Origin: Adiantum capillus-veneris
Taxonomy: Eukaryota; Streptophyta; Polypodiopsida; Polypodiales; Pteridaceae
NCBI GenBank assembly: GCA_014529385.2
Contig: CM043971.1
Location: 29,405,709-29,469,708, forward strand
Reading direction: 5' to 3'
DNA length: 64,000 bases
A program made the position numbers and the translations under genes. Positions 55,147 to 64,000 of this stretch are shown piece by piece (position 1 is the first letter of the stretch; each line of letters opens with the position of its first letter). Below the pieces are notes generated by a model. That model worked only from the letters and a program-made list of their open reading frames with translations. It was not told the origin of the DNA and made no database searches.

Positions 55147-56090
55147 ATGTCGACTCCTATTCAATGCACAACCACGTTGGGGGAGCTGCTTAAGATACGG
55201 CCACATCTGTGGAAGAATCTACAATTTACCATGGAAAAGATGGACATGAAGGGGGTAACCCAAGAAAACTTTAAGGAATTGCAAAATGGAGAGTTGCGGG
55301 CTAAAATTGTCAAAACCGTACCCATGAAAAAAGTTGGGGATTATTGTGAGGGGAACAAAGAAAACATGACCCTTTCAGTAAAATACAATGATGTAATGAC
55401 CATGGATGTTTTGGACAATGGAGGAGACATTGCCATAGCAACAAAATCTATTTAGGAGGCCTGGGAAAAATCAGCAACTAGACAAACATGCATGAAATTG
55501 CAACCTGGCAAACGGGCATATTGAGAAACCAATGGGCTTATTGGAAAATGTAATAGTCACCTCTTGTAATATTAACTACCAACACACTTTTACCATTGTA
55601 GATTTTGGGAAAAAACTCAATTACGAAATCATCCTAGGAAGACCTTTCATGAGACAAATACACTTGATCCAGGATTGGGGGAGCGGTTATCTTTGCTTGA
55701 AACAAGTTGGGTCAATCACTCGGGTAAATTTGAAGGATCATTCTTTCAAGGATGTTTTGAGGACACCAATCCACGAGTTGGATTCAAAAACCTCAGTGAA
55801 AACTAAACTGCCATCATGGATACGTAGAGACACTCCAATATGGATATGTGGAATTTCTAAGTCTGGTAGTTTACAAAGAGAAGATTGCATATTAGACTGA
55901 GAGGTCAATGAAACTGAATACATATATGAACCATTTCTTGAACATCTTTTGAACCATTTGAGTGGACTCAAACTCTGGCTACTATGGATGTATGTGTTAA
56001 CAAATCCACACCCACACAGTTTTGTGATGAGAAGGGTTACCACATAGTTCCTATCTAGGTGGTGATGGTTGAACTGATCAAAGAGCAACT
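55147..56090 (+). pseudogene. Gyp-C protease region
   Basis: MSTPIQCTTTLGELLKIRPHLW matches the segment before the Gyp-B protease. The active-site motif is VLDNGGDIAIATKSI, with Asn in place of Ser/Thr. A TAG at 55453-55455 and a shift near 55500 precede the second half (NVIVTSCNINYQHTFTI, YEIILGRPFMRQIHLIQDWG). The tail ends with SLQREDCILD and a stop at 55898. Same order and wording as Gyp-B. Confidence 0.83.
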
Positions 56091-57318
56091 AGTTTTCTCT
56101 GATCATTATTATGATGCCATGGATGAGTTGGAGGAGGAGACACTCAAACGGAGGAAATGGATTCTGAAAAGGAGCATGTAAGGGCTTAACTGCTACTCAG
56201 GGGAGGAGAAGAAAAGTTTTTTTGAGTTTTTATATCAGTATCGTAGACGCCAACAAAGGCATTGCAGAAAAAAAAAAAAAAACATGAAAAGGAAACATTT
56301 GAAACCAACGATGAAAAGAAAAACTCAATTCTTGACAATGATAGATGCATCGGATTGCGTCAAGGACAAAATAGCGGGGAGATAGACAACCATAAAAAGC
56401 ACATATCGATGCACAAAAATGAAACAGAAATCGGGCAAGCTTGATAAGGCTAAGGGGAAAGAACCTCCAATGCCTAAGACTAAGAGCAAAGTGACGTATA
56501 AGGAGTTGAAACGGACCTTGAAGCAGGTCTAGAAAACTGAAATTGAGTCAGCCAGTGACAAACCAGGAGCAATCAGTGTACCTTCTCACTACAAAAAATA
56601 CACTCTGCAGGATCGACAAACCATAGTGGAGCAATCGTTGCGCCAGCCAAAAGAACCAGAAAAATCCTATGAGGGATCGGAAAACGCCAAACAAATTGAC
56701 CTAGCAGAGCCGCGAGAGGACTCAAAGTCAACATACATAGCCACAAATTTATCTTAGGAGGAGGAAGAAATTCTCATTCGGACATTAAAAGAGTATAGGG
56801 ATGTTTTTGTTTGGTCCTACAAAGATCTTAAGGGAGTGGATCCTAAATCTATCATCATACTATCCCTATGAGAGATGACGCTAAGCCAAGCAGACAATAA
56901 CCATACACCTACAATGAGACCTTTGCTAAGAAAATCAAGGAAGAGATCAAGAAGCTTAAGAAAGCGGAATTCATCTATGGCATAGAACACAATGATTGGG
57001 TATCAGCTATTGTGGTAGTGCCAAAAAATAATGGCAAACTCAGAGTGTGTGTGAACCTCAAGAAGATGAATGCAGCTACCATACAAGATAATTATCCTCT
57101 TCCGATCATGGATCATGTGCTAGAAGAAGTAACTAGGAAAGAGGTTTATAGCTTCTTAGATGGATTCTTTGGTTATAATCAATTAGCCATAGATCCCAAA
57201 GATCAACATAAAACGGCTTTTGCCATAGAATGAATTTTTTTTTGCTTAAAAGGTCATGCCTTTTGGGGGATTTCCATCGTTGCATAACTCTAATGACCAA
57301 CAAAATTATCCGGAGGGA
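56091..57318 (+). pseudogene. Gyp-C linker and RT N-terminal half
   Basis: The linker (to about 56900) is broken but matches the Lys-rich linker of Gyp-B. RT starts near 56880 with WVSAIVVVPKNNGKLRVCVNLKKMN, DHVLEEVTRKEVYSFLDG and GYNQLAIDPKDQHKTAFA. It then shifts frame near 57230 and reads VMPFG and LMTNK before sequence unrelated to RT begins near 57319. The catalytic YxDD part, thumb and RNase H are absent. Confidence 0.82.
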
Positions 57319-58172
57319 TGAGCTACCTGGCTAGGGCATGGAAACACTCACACGATTAGTGAGCTAATCATGGCAACACGAATGGTGACTCTATGAGGTG
57401 AGCTTCTCAGCCTATGGAGGAGCTAAGCCACAATGATGGGCAATGTCTACATCCACTTCCCTTCACCTCCAATCAACCCAATCACACACACTATTGATTG
57501 CAAGACGCACATAACACTAATTCTATCATGCAACACACTAATCGCAAGCACACACACATTAGATCTATCGAGCAACACACTCCAATCAAACCTACATGCA
57601 CACACAAGCAAAAGAGGGCAATCACACAAGATTAGAGAGGGATTAACCACTAATTAGTTGCGATCTAGCTAATCAAAGCATCATTAGCAATCACAAGAAG
57701 CATGAGAAAGGCACAATGAAAGAGAATTAAGCGTGTTAATCAAGTCACATGAGCAAGGAGAAGCTCAAGGACTCCATAGCCACACACCTCAAGAGCTCTC
57801 ACCAAAGAGTGCTCTCAACAAATGAGCTTGAGACCCTATTTTCTTTTACACACTGCCTTATATTCCTAGGGTAAAAATATGCAATGTTCGGGCGTCCAAG
57901 GCCTTTAGGGCTCCACCACTTACTGAATCTACAACCTAGGCATACTAACTGACGTGTTCTTTACAACTTGGAACTCCCATTGAGTCCGTAACACATTAAA
58001 ATATTACAATTGCTTGAAATAAATCGAGAATCTACAATACATGACCATTTTGGAAAAATATGAAAAATGTGTAACTCCAATATTCATTGCTTATTTCTGT
58101 TGATCTTCGATGTGCATCCATACGTGTTCGGTCTTTAACAGTTTCTATTAACTGACGTTGACTCAGTTAACA
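57319..58172. mobile_element. Probable solo LTR or fragment inside Gyp-C
   Basis: About 850 bp interrupt the coding sequence between RT and integrase. It starts TGAGCTACC and ends CAGTTAACA, LTR-like termini, and has no reading frame. No target duplication was found and the missing RT/RNase H part points to an accompanying deletion, so the assignment is tentative. Confidence 0.4.
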
Positions 58173-59389
58173 TTCCCGGTGGTCACTTTTCTCAAGATAT
58201 TACAAGTAGGAAGATTTTACAAGCAAGGTTTATTTGGCCGAGCTTACATCGTGATGTCCAATATTGGTGTAAGGCATGTAAGCCATGCCAAATTGCTGGG
58301 GATAGACGACTAACATATGAGCCTCGAGTCCCAATAATATCTTATGGCCCTTTTGAAAAGTGGGGTGTGGATGCAATAGGTCCCCTACCTCGTACTTCTA
58401 CAGGGAAGGTTTTCATCATCATGGGTGTTGACTACATGACACGATGGGCGGAAGCAACAAGCACAACCCGAATCACAGCTGAAGAGGTATCAAAGTTTAT
58501 TTTTGACCATATTTGTAGTAGGTTTGGAACACCCCTAGAAATCTTATCAGATCGAGGCCCGGGTTTTAGGGCTGACCTTCTGAATGATCTCTTGAGGAGG
58601 TTAAAAGTGAAACACCTGCATTCCACACCCTACTATCCTCAATGCAATGGATTGGTGGAAAAAGTGAATGGAATGATATGTAAGATCATTTCTAAGCAGG
58701 TTGTGAACTGACCTAATGATTGGGATCGCCATTTGACGGCTGCTCTTTGGGCGTATAGGACATCTTTCAAGGCATCTACCCAATTCACCCCTTTTCATCT
58801 AGTTTATGGACAGGAGGCACTTCTCCCCATTGAGGTAGAGCTCTCAAGCTTGCGCGTTCTTGCAAGAGCGGCAAAAAAACCAAAAGAGGTTCTACATGAA
58901 AGGATCTTAGATCTCCGACGACTTGAGCTAGATAGAGAAGAGTCCATTGATCACTACATCACCAAAGCGACAAGCCAAAGGGACAAAATCAACAAGAAGC
59001 TCAAGGGGAAAGGATTGAAGGAAGGTATGTTGGTTCTTCGCTATGATAACCGACTTGATACTCGACTTGACAAAAAGTTTTTGCAAAGATGGGAGGGACC
59101 TTTCATGATAAAAACAAAGTTTGGGAATGGTAGTTACAGATTAGCAGATTTATCAGGAAAACTCCACAAGACCAGAGTCAATGGATGGAGATTAAAGCCC
59201 TACTTTCAACATATCAATCCGTTGATAGGAAGTCATCTGCCTACATCGTTTAAGCTCCAAATTGGCATGGCTCCCTTCGGCTTGGCAAATGCTCCACCTA
59301 TTTTTAAAGCTTTGATGTGCAAAGAAGAACCAGCCTTGGAATCTGAACATACCCAAGGCAACCCTCCCATCTCCGATTTATGGGATTGA
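58173..59389 (+). pseudogene. Gyp-C integrase
   Basis: Starts within the zinc module (GGHFSQD, YWCKACKPCQ), then the catalytic core with Asp in WGVDAIGPL, ILSDRGPGF and Glu in NGLVEKVNG. A TGA at 58709 interrupts before WDRHLTAALWAYRTSFKAST and YGQEALLPIEVELSSLRV. The C-terminal part has LVLRYDNRLDTRLDKKFLQRWEGPF, the usual SH3-like wording. Only one zinc module is visible here. The last 40 codons contain MAPFGLANAPPIF, which reads like an RT motif out of place. Confidence 0.88.
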
Positions 59390-59540
59390 GGTAATGAAAA
59401 GCAGCTCTAATGGAGTAAAAGAGTGCATGTCGCTCCTCCTATTCTTTTTTTATTTTTTATTTTAAAGGAAAAGAAAAAAAGAGAGAAAAAAAAAGAGAAA
59501 GAAACAACACTGTCCTCCTAAAGATATAAATATCTCTAGG

Positions 59541-59553
59541 CTTGGGGGAGGGC
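59541..59553 (+). promoter_or_regulatory. Polypurine tract of Gyp-C
   Basis: CTTGGGGGAGGGC, a typical gypsy polypurine tract, a few bases before the probable LTR start. Confidence 0.65.
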
Positions 59554-60696
59554 TAATATGAATGGCATAAAATGGTAACCATCTTTTTGCAACATTTTTC
59601 AGCCTACTCAACGTCCTCTTCCTCATATGTGTATATATTTTTCTACGCTATTAAGTTATCTAGAGTAAATTCCCCCCCTTCGTTTAACCTTTGTGGCGAC
59701 ACATACATTGTACTCTTCCCAAAAATGTCACCTTAGTCATATATTTATATTACCACCCTTTTCTTTTTTGCTTTGTAAATAAAAGTAAGCATACAATAAC
59801 CAACTATCTACCCCCAAACTTTCTTACCTCTTGTGAATCCGTAGTAGAAAAATAATATATCCATCTTCCATTCCATATAAATAAATTACCATGGAAAATC
59901 AACTCTCCACTTGTCTTTACCAAAGATTATGGTCCATCTCTACAAGTCTTCTATGCCCCCTACATAGGTGGCCCAATATCTCTTAAGAATATACATATAG
60001 TTTTTCTCCTTTCAAAAAGACTCAAATTGTATATTCTTTTCACAAGAAAATAATATAGGGCTCTCCTCTATTTGTTTAAGCATCATACCCTTTTGAAAAA
60101 GCATGATTCCCCTTGGATGCATACAAGCAAAGGGCCCATACAAGAAGACTTGGAAACAAAAGGTTCCCTAACCTAGTGTGGACCTTCCAAACCGAATTCC
60201 TTGGTGCATGGGTGTGAATAATAGTACAAATTCATATCAAACATGTTGACAAGGTCAAATTTGCCTTTTGAAGCATGTCATTCCAAGCTACAGGTAAAAA
60301 GTTATGGTCAAAATAGTGTAAATCTGTCAGATTCGCAGCAAAAGGGAACTGTAAATCAAGTAAATCAAGAGGGTGAGATCTTATTTTTCCCCTACTCATC
60401 TTCTAGAAGAGCAATGAGTGTTCAAGGTCACTTGCATGTGATGGGACCAACCTAAAGATGCTTTCTAAATGCCAAGACAGACAAGTTGAGATACCCCGTA
60501 GGAGCCACCCGTAGGGCCTCATGGTGGGGCCCACCTACATTATGCACCCCTATGGAGCCTTCACGATCTAAAATGATATTTTTGGTGAATAAATAGTCCC
60601 TTTTATGTCCAATATTCAATGAGTGGTCAAAGGACACTTAATTAGGGCTAATCACTCACCCTAATTAAGTGTAGCATAATCCCACTCCTACACAAC

Positions 60697-60704
60697 TATA
60701 AATA
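60697..60704 (+). promoter_or_regulatory. TATA box of the Gyp-C LTR
   Basis: TATAAATA followed by a run of C, a classical plant core promoter form. Transcription would begin about 30 bases downstream. Confidence 0.7.
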
Positions 60705-60888
60705 GCCCCCCTTGGAGAGACTCAAAGACACACACCTATACTTTCAACTTCATGTTGTTTCTTGATCAATAGTAGAGAAAACCCCAACTCTCCCTCTTTC
60801 GCATCCTCCCTCCTAACCCTCCTCTTTGGAGGAAGTGCAACTCTATCCTCCACTCTTTCTATTCTACAATCTCTTACTCCATCAACCC

Positions 60889-60894
60889 AATAAA
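60889..60894 (+). terminator. Polyadenylation signal candidate
   Basis: AATAAA about 185 bp after the TATA box, followed by TTTGTAGCACC, suiting the end of an R region. Confidence 0.5.
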
Positions 60895-61000
60895 TCATTT
60901 GTAGCACCTCAATAACTTGTAAATACATCATGATCTCTCTCATGGTTATGTTAATGATCATTAAATCATCTTCAAAACTTTCAAGTGTCGCAATTCGTGA

Positions 61001-62142
61001 TGGTTAGCCAGCGTCTGTCCTCCCCTAAAAAGGTGTGCGAGAAATGAAGTAAGTGTTCTATTCTCAATTTACCATTGGTTTGTTTCTCCACACTAATTCA
61101 ATTGGTCTAAAGAAATTTCTCACTCCAACTCTCTTTTGCTTCATTACATATGCATGTGGCTACCTCTCATGGTGATTTTATTTGTGTCACGGCATTGCAT
61201 AGATGGAATGAGGTCTCTATGCAAAGTGTGTTAGTTTGATGTAAGTGATTCTCTTGTGTGTTTGAGAGGCAAGTCTTGTGCGCATGATGTTTTGATGAGT
61301 GCTTGAGAGAGGAGGAGTTTGGATGTATTATGGGGAGAAGGTGAATGCTATTCCACAAATTGCATATTTCATTTGATGCACGGCATTGGGTTGCATAATC
61401 GTTGATGGTGTTCAAGTGTCCAAAGTGTATATAGAGTAAGGGGGTTTTCAAAGTGTGTTGCTTGAGTGGGTGAGTGCAAGTGTTATTTTGATTGGTTTCC
61501 TTCTCCACTCCCAAAAGAAGGTGGTGCCCCAAGTAGTGTGCGTACCTCTTTACGAACATTTTGTGAGGGTAGGCCCATTGGTTTGGGTTTAGAGGCCCCA
61601 TTTCAAAAAGCTCGCCGTCAATTGCAGCTCAAGCTTAGCGGCATCTGATTAGATCTTCTTAGTGATCACTCGAAGTAGATCCAATGTATCTTGAAACCCT
61701 TGATGCATGCATCCCCTCTTGGGCTTGGAGAATCTCAAAGGGCATCTTTGTAGAAATAGGGATCTTGGAGCATCTGCAGGAAACAGAGCTTGAAGCAAGA
61801 AATTCTCTTTTTTGTAGAGCAAGTTGTGTGCAGAGATCTTGAATCGAGCTCGAGAGCAAATCTTGGAAGATTGGAATTTCTCGACAGATCTCAGTAGCAA
61901 AGCTTGTGACCTTGGGAGCAAGGTAGAAGCAAAACAATCAATCAATTGTGAGCAGGAAGGATCTCAACATTGAGTTTCTAAAAGCAATTGGGGGAATTCA
62001 ATTAGGCACCGAGCAGGTGGACAATAACCTCATATTCGAGGGTATTTTTTTTCTTGCAGCATTGGGAAAATTAAAACATTGCAAGGTAGACGACAATACA
62101 GCAAGGCACTTTGTGTGTGCTTCGGCATGGAGGCAGAATCGA
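61001..62142. other. Unassigned sequence between Gyp-C and Trg-2
   Basis: No supported gene or repeat. Short frames in it (for example 61649-61945 on the minus strand) have no recognisable motifs. It may hold the rest of the Gyp-C LTR and older sequence. Confidence 0.5.
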
Positions 62143-62720
62143 TGTGCGCTCCTTGCCGCACTGTCGAAGCAAGGGACTTGCCGATACACCGTGTATGAGC
62201 CGCAGACGGCTCCAAGCACACAACTAGTTTAACTAGTAAGCTCAAAGAGGGCAATGGTGTGTCACTCACGGCCTTATGCTCCTGTCGTAGAGGATTCCTC
62301 GCCGCGAAGAAGAGGGAGACGCCGCTACGCCGCGCTCAACCGCCTCGCCGCCGTCGTGCCGCCGCAACCCTCGATCGCACACACACTCTCTCTCTCTCTC
62401 TCTCTCTCACGCACACACACAAGGAGATGGTGAAGGAGAAGGTGGAGATGGAGCAAGAGTAGCTTCTATTGCACAATGAGAGAATGACTCAATTTTAGGT
62501 TAAATTGGCTTTTATGTGAGCTCACCCCATTCACACTTGGGCGCCCATGCTTAGCCAACTAACCCTAGCATGTTCGTGTTAGAGTGCGCCTCTCATCGGC
62601 GATCACTCTACCTTTCCCTATTGGACCGACAAGCCCGGTGCCTGACTCTACTTAAATAAATAATACGGTTATAGTGTCCGTCGTAGGCAATAGGGTGTCC
62701 GTGAGCCACGAGGGTTAACA
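62143..62720 (-). repeat. 3' LTR of Trg-2 (LTR2 family)
   Basis: 578 bp, TGTGCGC to GGTTAACA, matching both Trg-1 LTRs. It has the CT then CA microsatellite (about 62384-62420). The TATA position reads CATAAAAG. Confidence 0.9.
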
Positions 62721-62731
62721 TTGCCCCCCTT
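62721..62731 (-). promoter_or_regulatory. Polypurine tract of Trg-2
   Basis: The sense strand reads AAGGGGGGCAA before the LTR start. Confidence 0.8.
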
Positions 62732-64000
62732 CCTGATGTAGATTCCGTCCTCGGAAGCTATTGAGTTGAAGCTTGGTATGTCCATGTTGTAGAGCATCTA
62801 GATTTGAATCTGCAAGGCAAAGTCACTGTTTTAGCAAGCGGAATTACATTGCCATAAATCATGAGGGGAATGTAAAGTACATGTGGAAATGAGTAAATGC
62901 AAGATTTATGAAATTTTAGACTGCCATTAAGGACAAATAAATTGCACTTTGAGTAAATTAATTAATCAAGAGTTTTGAGCTTATGGGTGAGTCTATCAAT
63001 TAGTTAGCTATGACTAAGGTTAAAACAACTACTCTAGTACTAGCTAAGCTAAGAAGATTATCTAAATGCAAGATTCCCTAATTATGCTTTTCAGCTTTGA
63101 TTAGCCAACTCGCTCTCACAACTGCAAACAAAAGCTTGAAATGTTAACTGTAAGCTCATTGGAAGTCTTTTAATTTTTAATTTTTATTTTTTTTAATACT
63201 TTTTTACTTTGGGTCACAATCATGTGACGTGTGTGCTTATTTTGTATGTCCGGGGTTTTTTGCTTCTCAAGGAAAAGCGCCCACACTGGGAACCTCTAGG
63301 GCTCTAGTACCATAGATAATACATGTGAGTGAAGTACCAATTCAAGCCAGGATTTCTCTTCCAGAGTAAGATTTTTCATTTGTGGCACTTATGTTTTTTT
63401 TTTTGCTTCCATTTCCTTGGTATTCACACTAGTGTTTTTTGTTGTTTGAGTGAGCAAGCCTTTCTCTGCCTAAAACATTCCTAAGGTCTCAAATACTCGG
63501 ATAATTTTATTAGCTAGGCCTAGTGGTCAAGTAAATGAGTTAACCTAAATTCACGGTCTCCTAATCTCCAGGCTCATCCATAAGATTAAACTGGAGTTCA
63601 ATCAACTTAAGCAAAGACAAATTTATACATCTATAATGGCAGATAACAATCATAACTATTGCACTCAAACAAAGAATGAAAAATCATTATTAGCAATTAC
63701 ACATATCCACCAACATGAATCATGGAAAGTAGTACACCTGGAGGTATGGAGTGGCTCATTTCGTTGAAGCAGATGTCCTCAGCCATGTGGATGGAGATCC
63801 ATATAAGTCCTACCTAACACATCCAAAAACAGGCACTATAACTCTAGGAGGCATGTCAGTGTGAAAAATTAAAACTCCTAAAAAACAAACTCAAAACACA
63901 ATCTAGACCCCTAACCTACCTATCTGTCACCCCTTTTAGAATCAAGGAAAGAGGATATTATATAAACCGGGTGGCCACCCTAAGGCTAGGCCTCTATCCT
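62732..64000 (-). other. Trg-2 3' non-coding region
   Basis: Resembles Trg-1 13797-15000, best at 63227-63391, and again near 63840 (CTCTAGGAGGCATGTCAGTG against CTCTAGGAGGCACATCAGTG). No gene is seen. Confidence 0.7.

Larger units (their letters stand above)
53556..61000 (+). mobile_element. Gyp-C: decayed Ty3/gypsy element
   Basis: A plus-strand element that begins inside gag at the Cop-2 LTR. It runs through protease, a piece of RT, an insertion, and integrase, to a polypurine tract and a probable LTR. Gag and protease are close to Gyp-B (KWTNHET, SLQREDCILD against SLKREECVLE). The integrase wording is different, closer to other gypsy groups, so the element may be a mosaic. The right end is not fixed because no second LTR is in the window. 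Confidence 0.75.
59559..61000 (+). repeat. Probable 3' LTR of Gyp-C
   Basis: A 1.4-kb stretch without genes follows the polypurine tract. It contains a strong TATA box and a downstream AATAAA, in U3-R-U5 order. The right limit is a guess because no second copy is available. Confidence 0.5.
62143..64000 (-). mobile_element. Trg-2: 3' part of a second Trg-family element
   Basis: It has the same LTR and the same order as Trg-1 at its left end (LTR, polypurine tract, conserved non-coding 3' region) and runs off the right edge of the window. Its gag would lie outside. Confidence 0.85.

Noticed and set aside
61649-61945. 98-codon minus-strand frame as a possible host gene
   Set aside because: No recognisable motif, an overlapping alternative frame of equal length, and no supporting promoter or intron signals.

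Overview
This window looks like nuclear DNA of a land plant with a large, transposon-rich genome. The pointers are Ty1/copia and Ty3/gypsy polyproteins of plant type, primer-binding sites (PBS) matching plant initiator tRNA-Met and tRNA-Asp, long CT/GA tracts and deep nesting of elements. I cannot name the species. I found no host gene, rRNA gene, tRNA gene or CRISPR array: almost everything assignable is LTR retrotransposon in various states of decay.

Layout, with working names. Gyp-A (1-4782, minus) is the 5' part of a Ty3/gypsy element: gag, a long leader with palindromes, a tRNA-Asp-type PBS and a 953-bp LTR. It sits in a copia element, Cop-1 (4783-8136, plus), which lies next to a very decayed gypsy element, Chr-1 (8137-11127, plus). 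Cop-2 (plus) is a copia element split into 11128-12645 and 51118-53555.

The space between the two Cop-2 halves is filled by a four-level nest. Gyp-B (minus, 12646 to about 49267) is a very large gypsy element. Its 3' LTR is split by Trg-1 (13215-32203, minus), a gypsy-type element that carries gag and protease but no reverse transcriptase. Trg-1 in turn contains Lrd-A (16603-22262, minus; 131-bp LTRs, essentially non-coding, target duplication GTTAC) and Cop-3 (24092-28633, minus; one 1346-codon frame, target duplication ATTGG). Lrd-B (about 49268-51117, plus) is a shorter relative of Lrd-A at the Gyp-B/Cop-2 junction.

To the right lie Gyp-C (53556 to about 61000, plus; decayed gag, protease, RT fragment, integrase, LTR) and Trg-2 (62143-64000, minus), whose 3' LTR and non-coding 3' region match Trg-1.

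The most unusual content is in Gyp-B. Reading 5' to 3' on the minus strand it has a leader with four copies of a 24-bp palindrome, gag, protease, RT, RNase H, two tandem integrase zinc-binding modules exactly 126 residues apart, the integrase core, a second retropepsin-like domain after integrase, a tail with repeated Trp-Val/Ile-Pro motifs, a second run of four copies of the same palindrome at 284-285 bp spacing, and an extra coiled-coil-rich reading frame before the 3' LTR. Gyp-A carries the same palindrome with a matched pair of changes that keeps the symmetry. The palindromes therefore precede both gag and the accessory frame and look like a functional cis element of this retroelement lineage. 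All coding frames here except that of Cop-3 carry stops or frameshifts.
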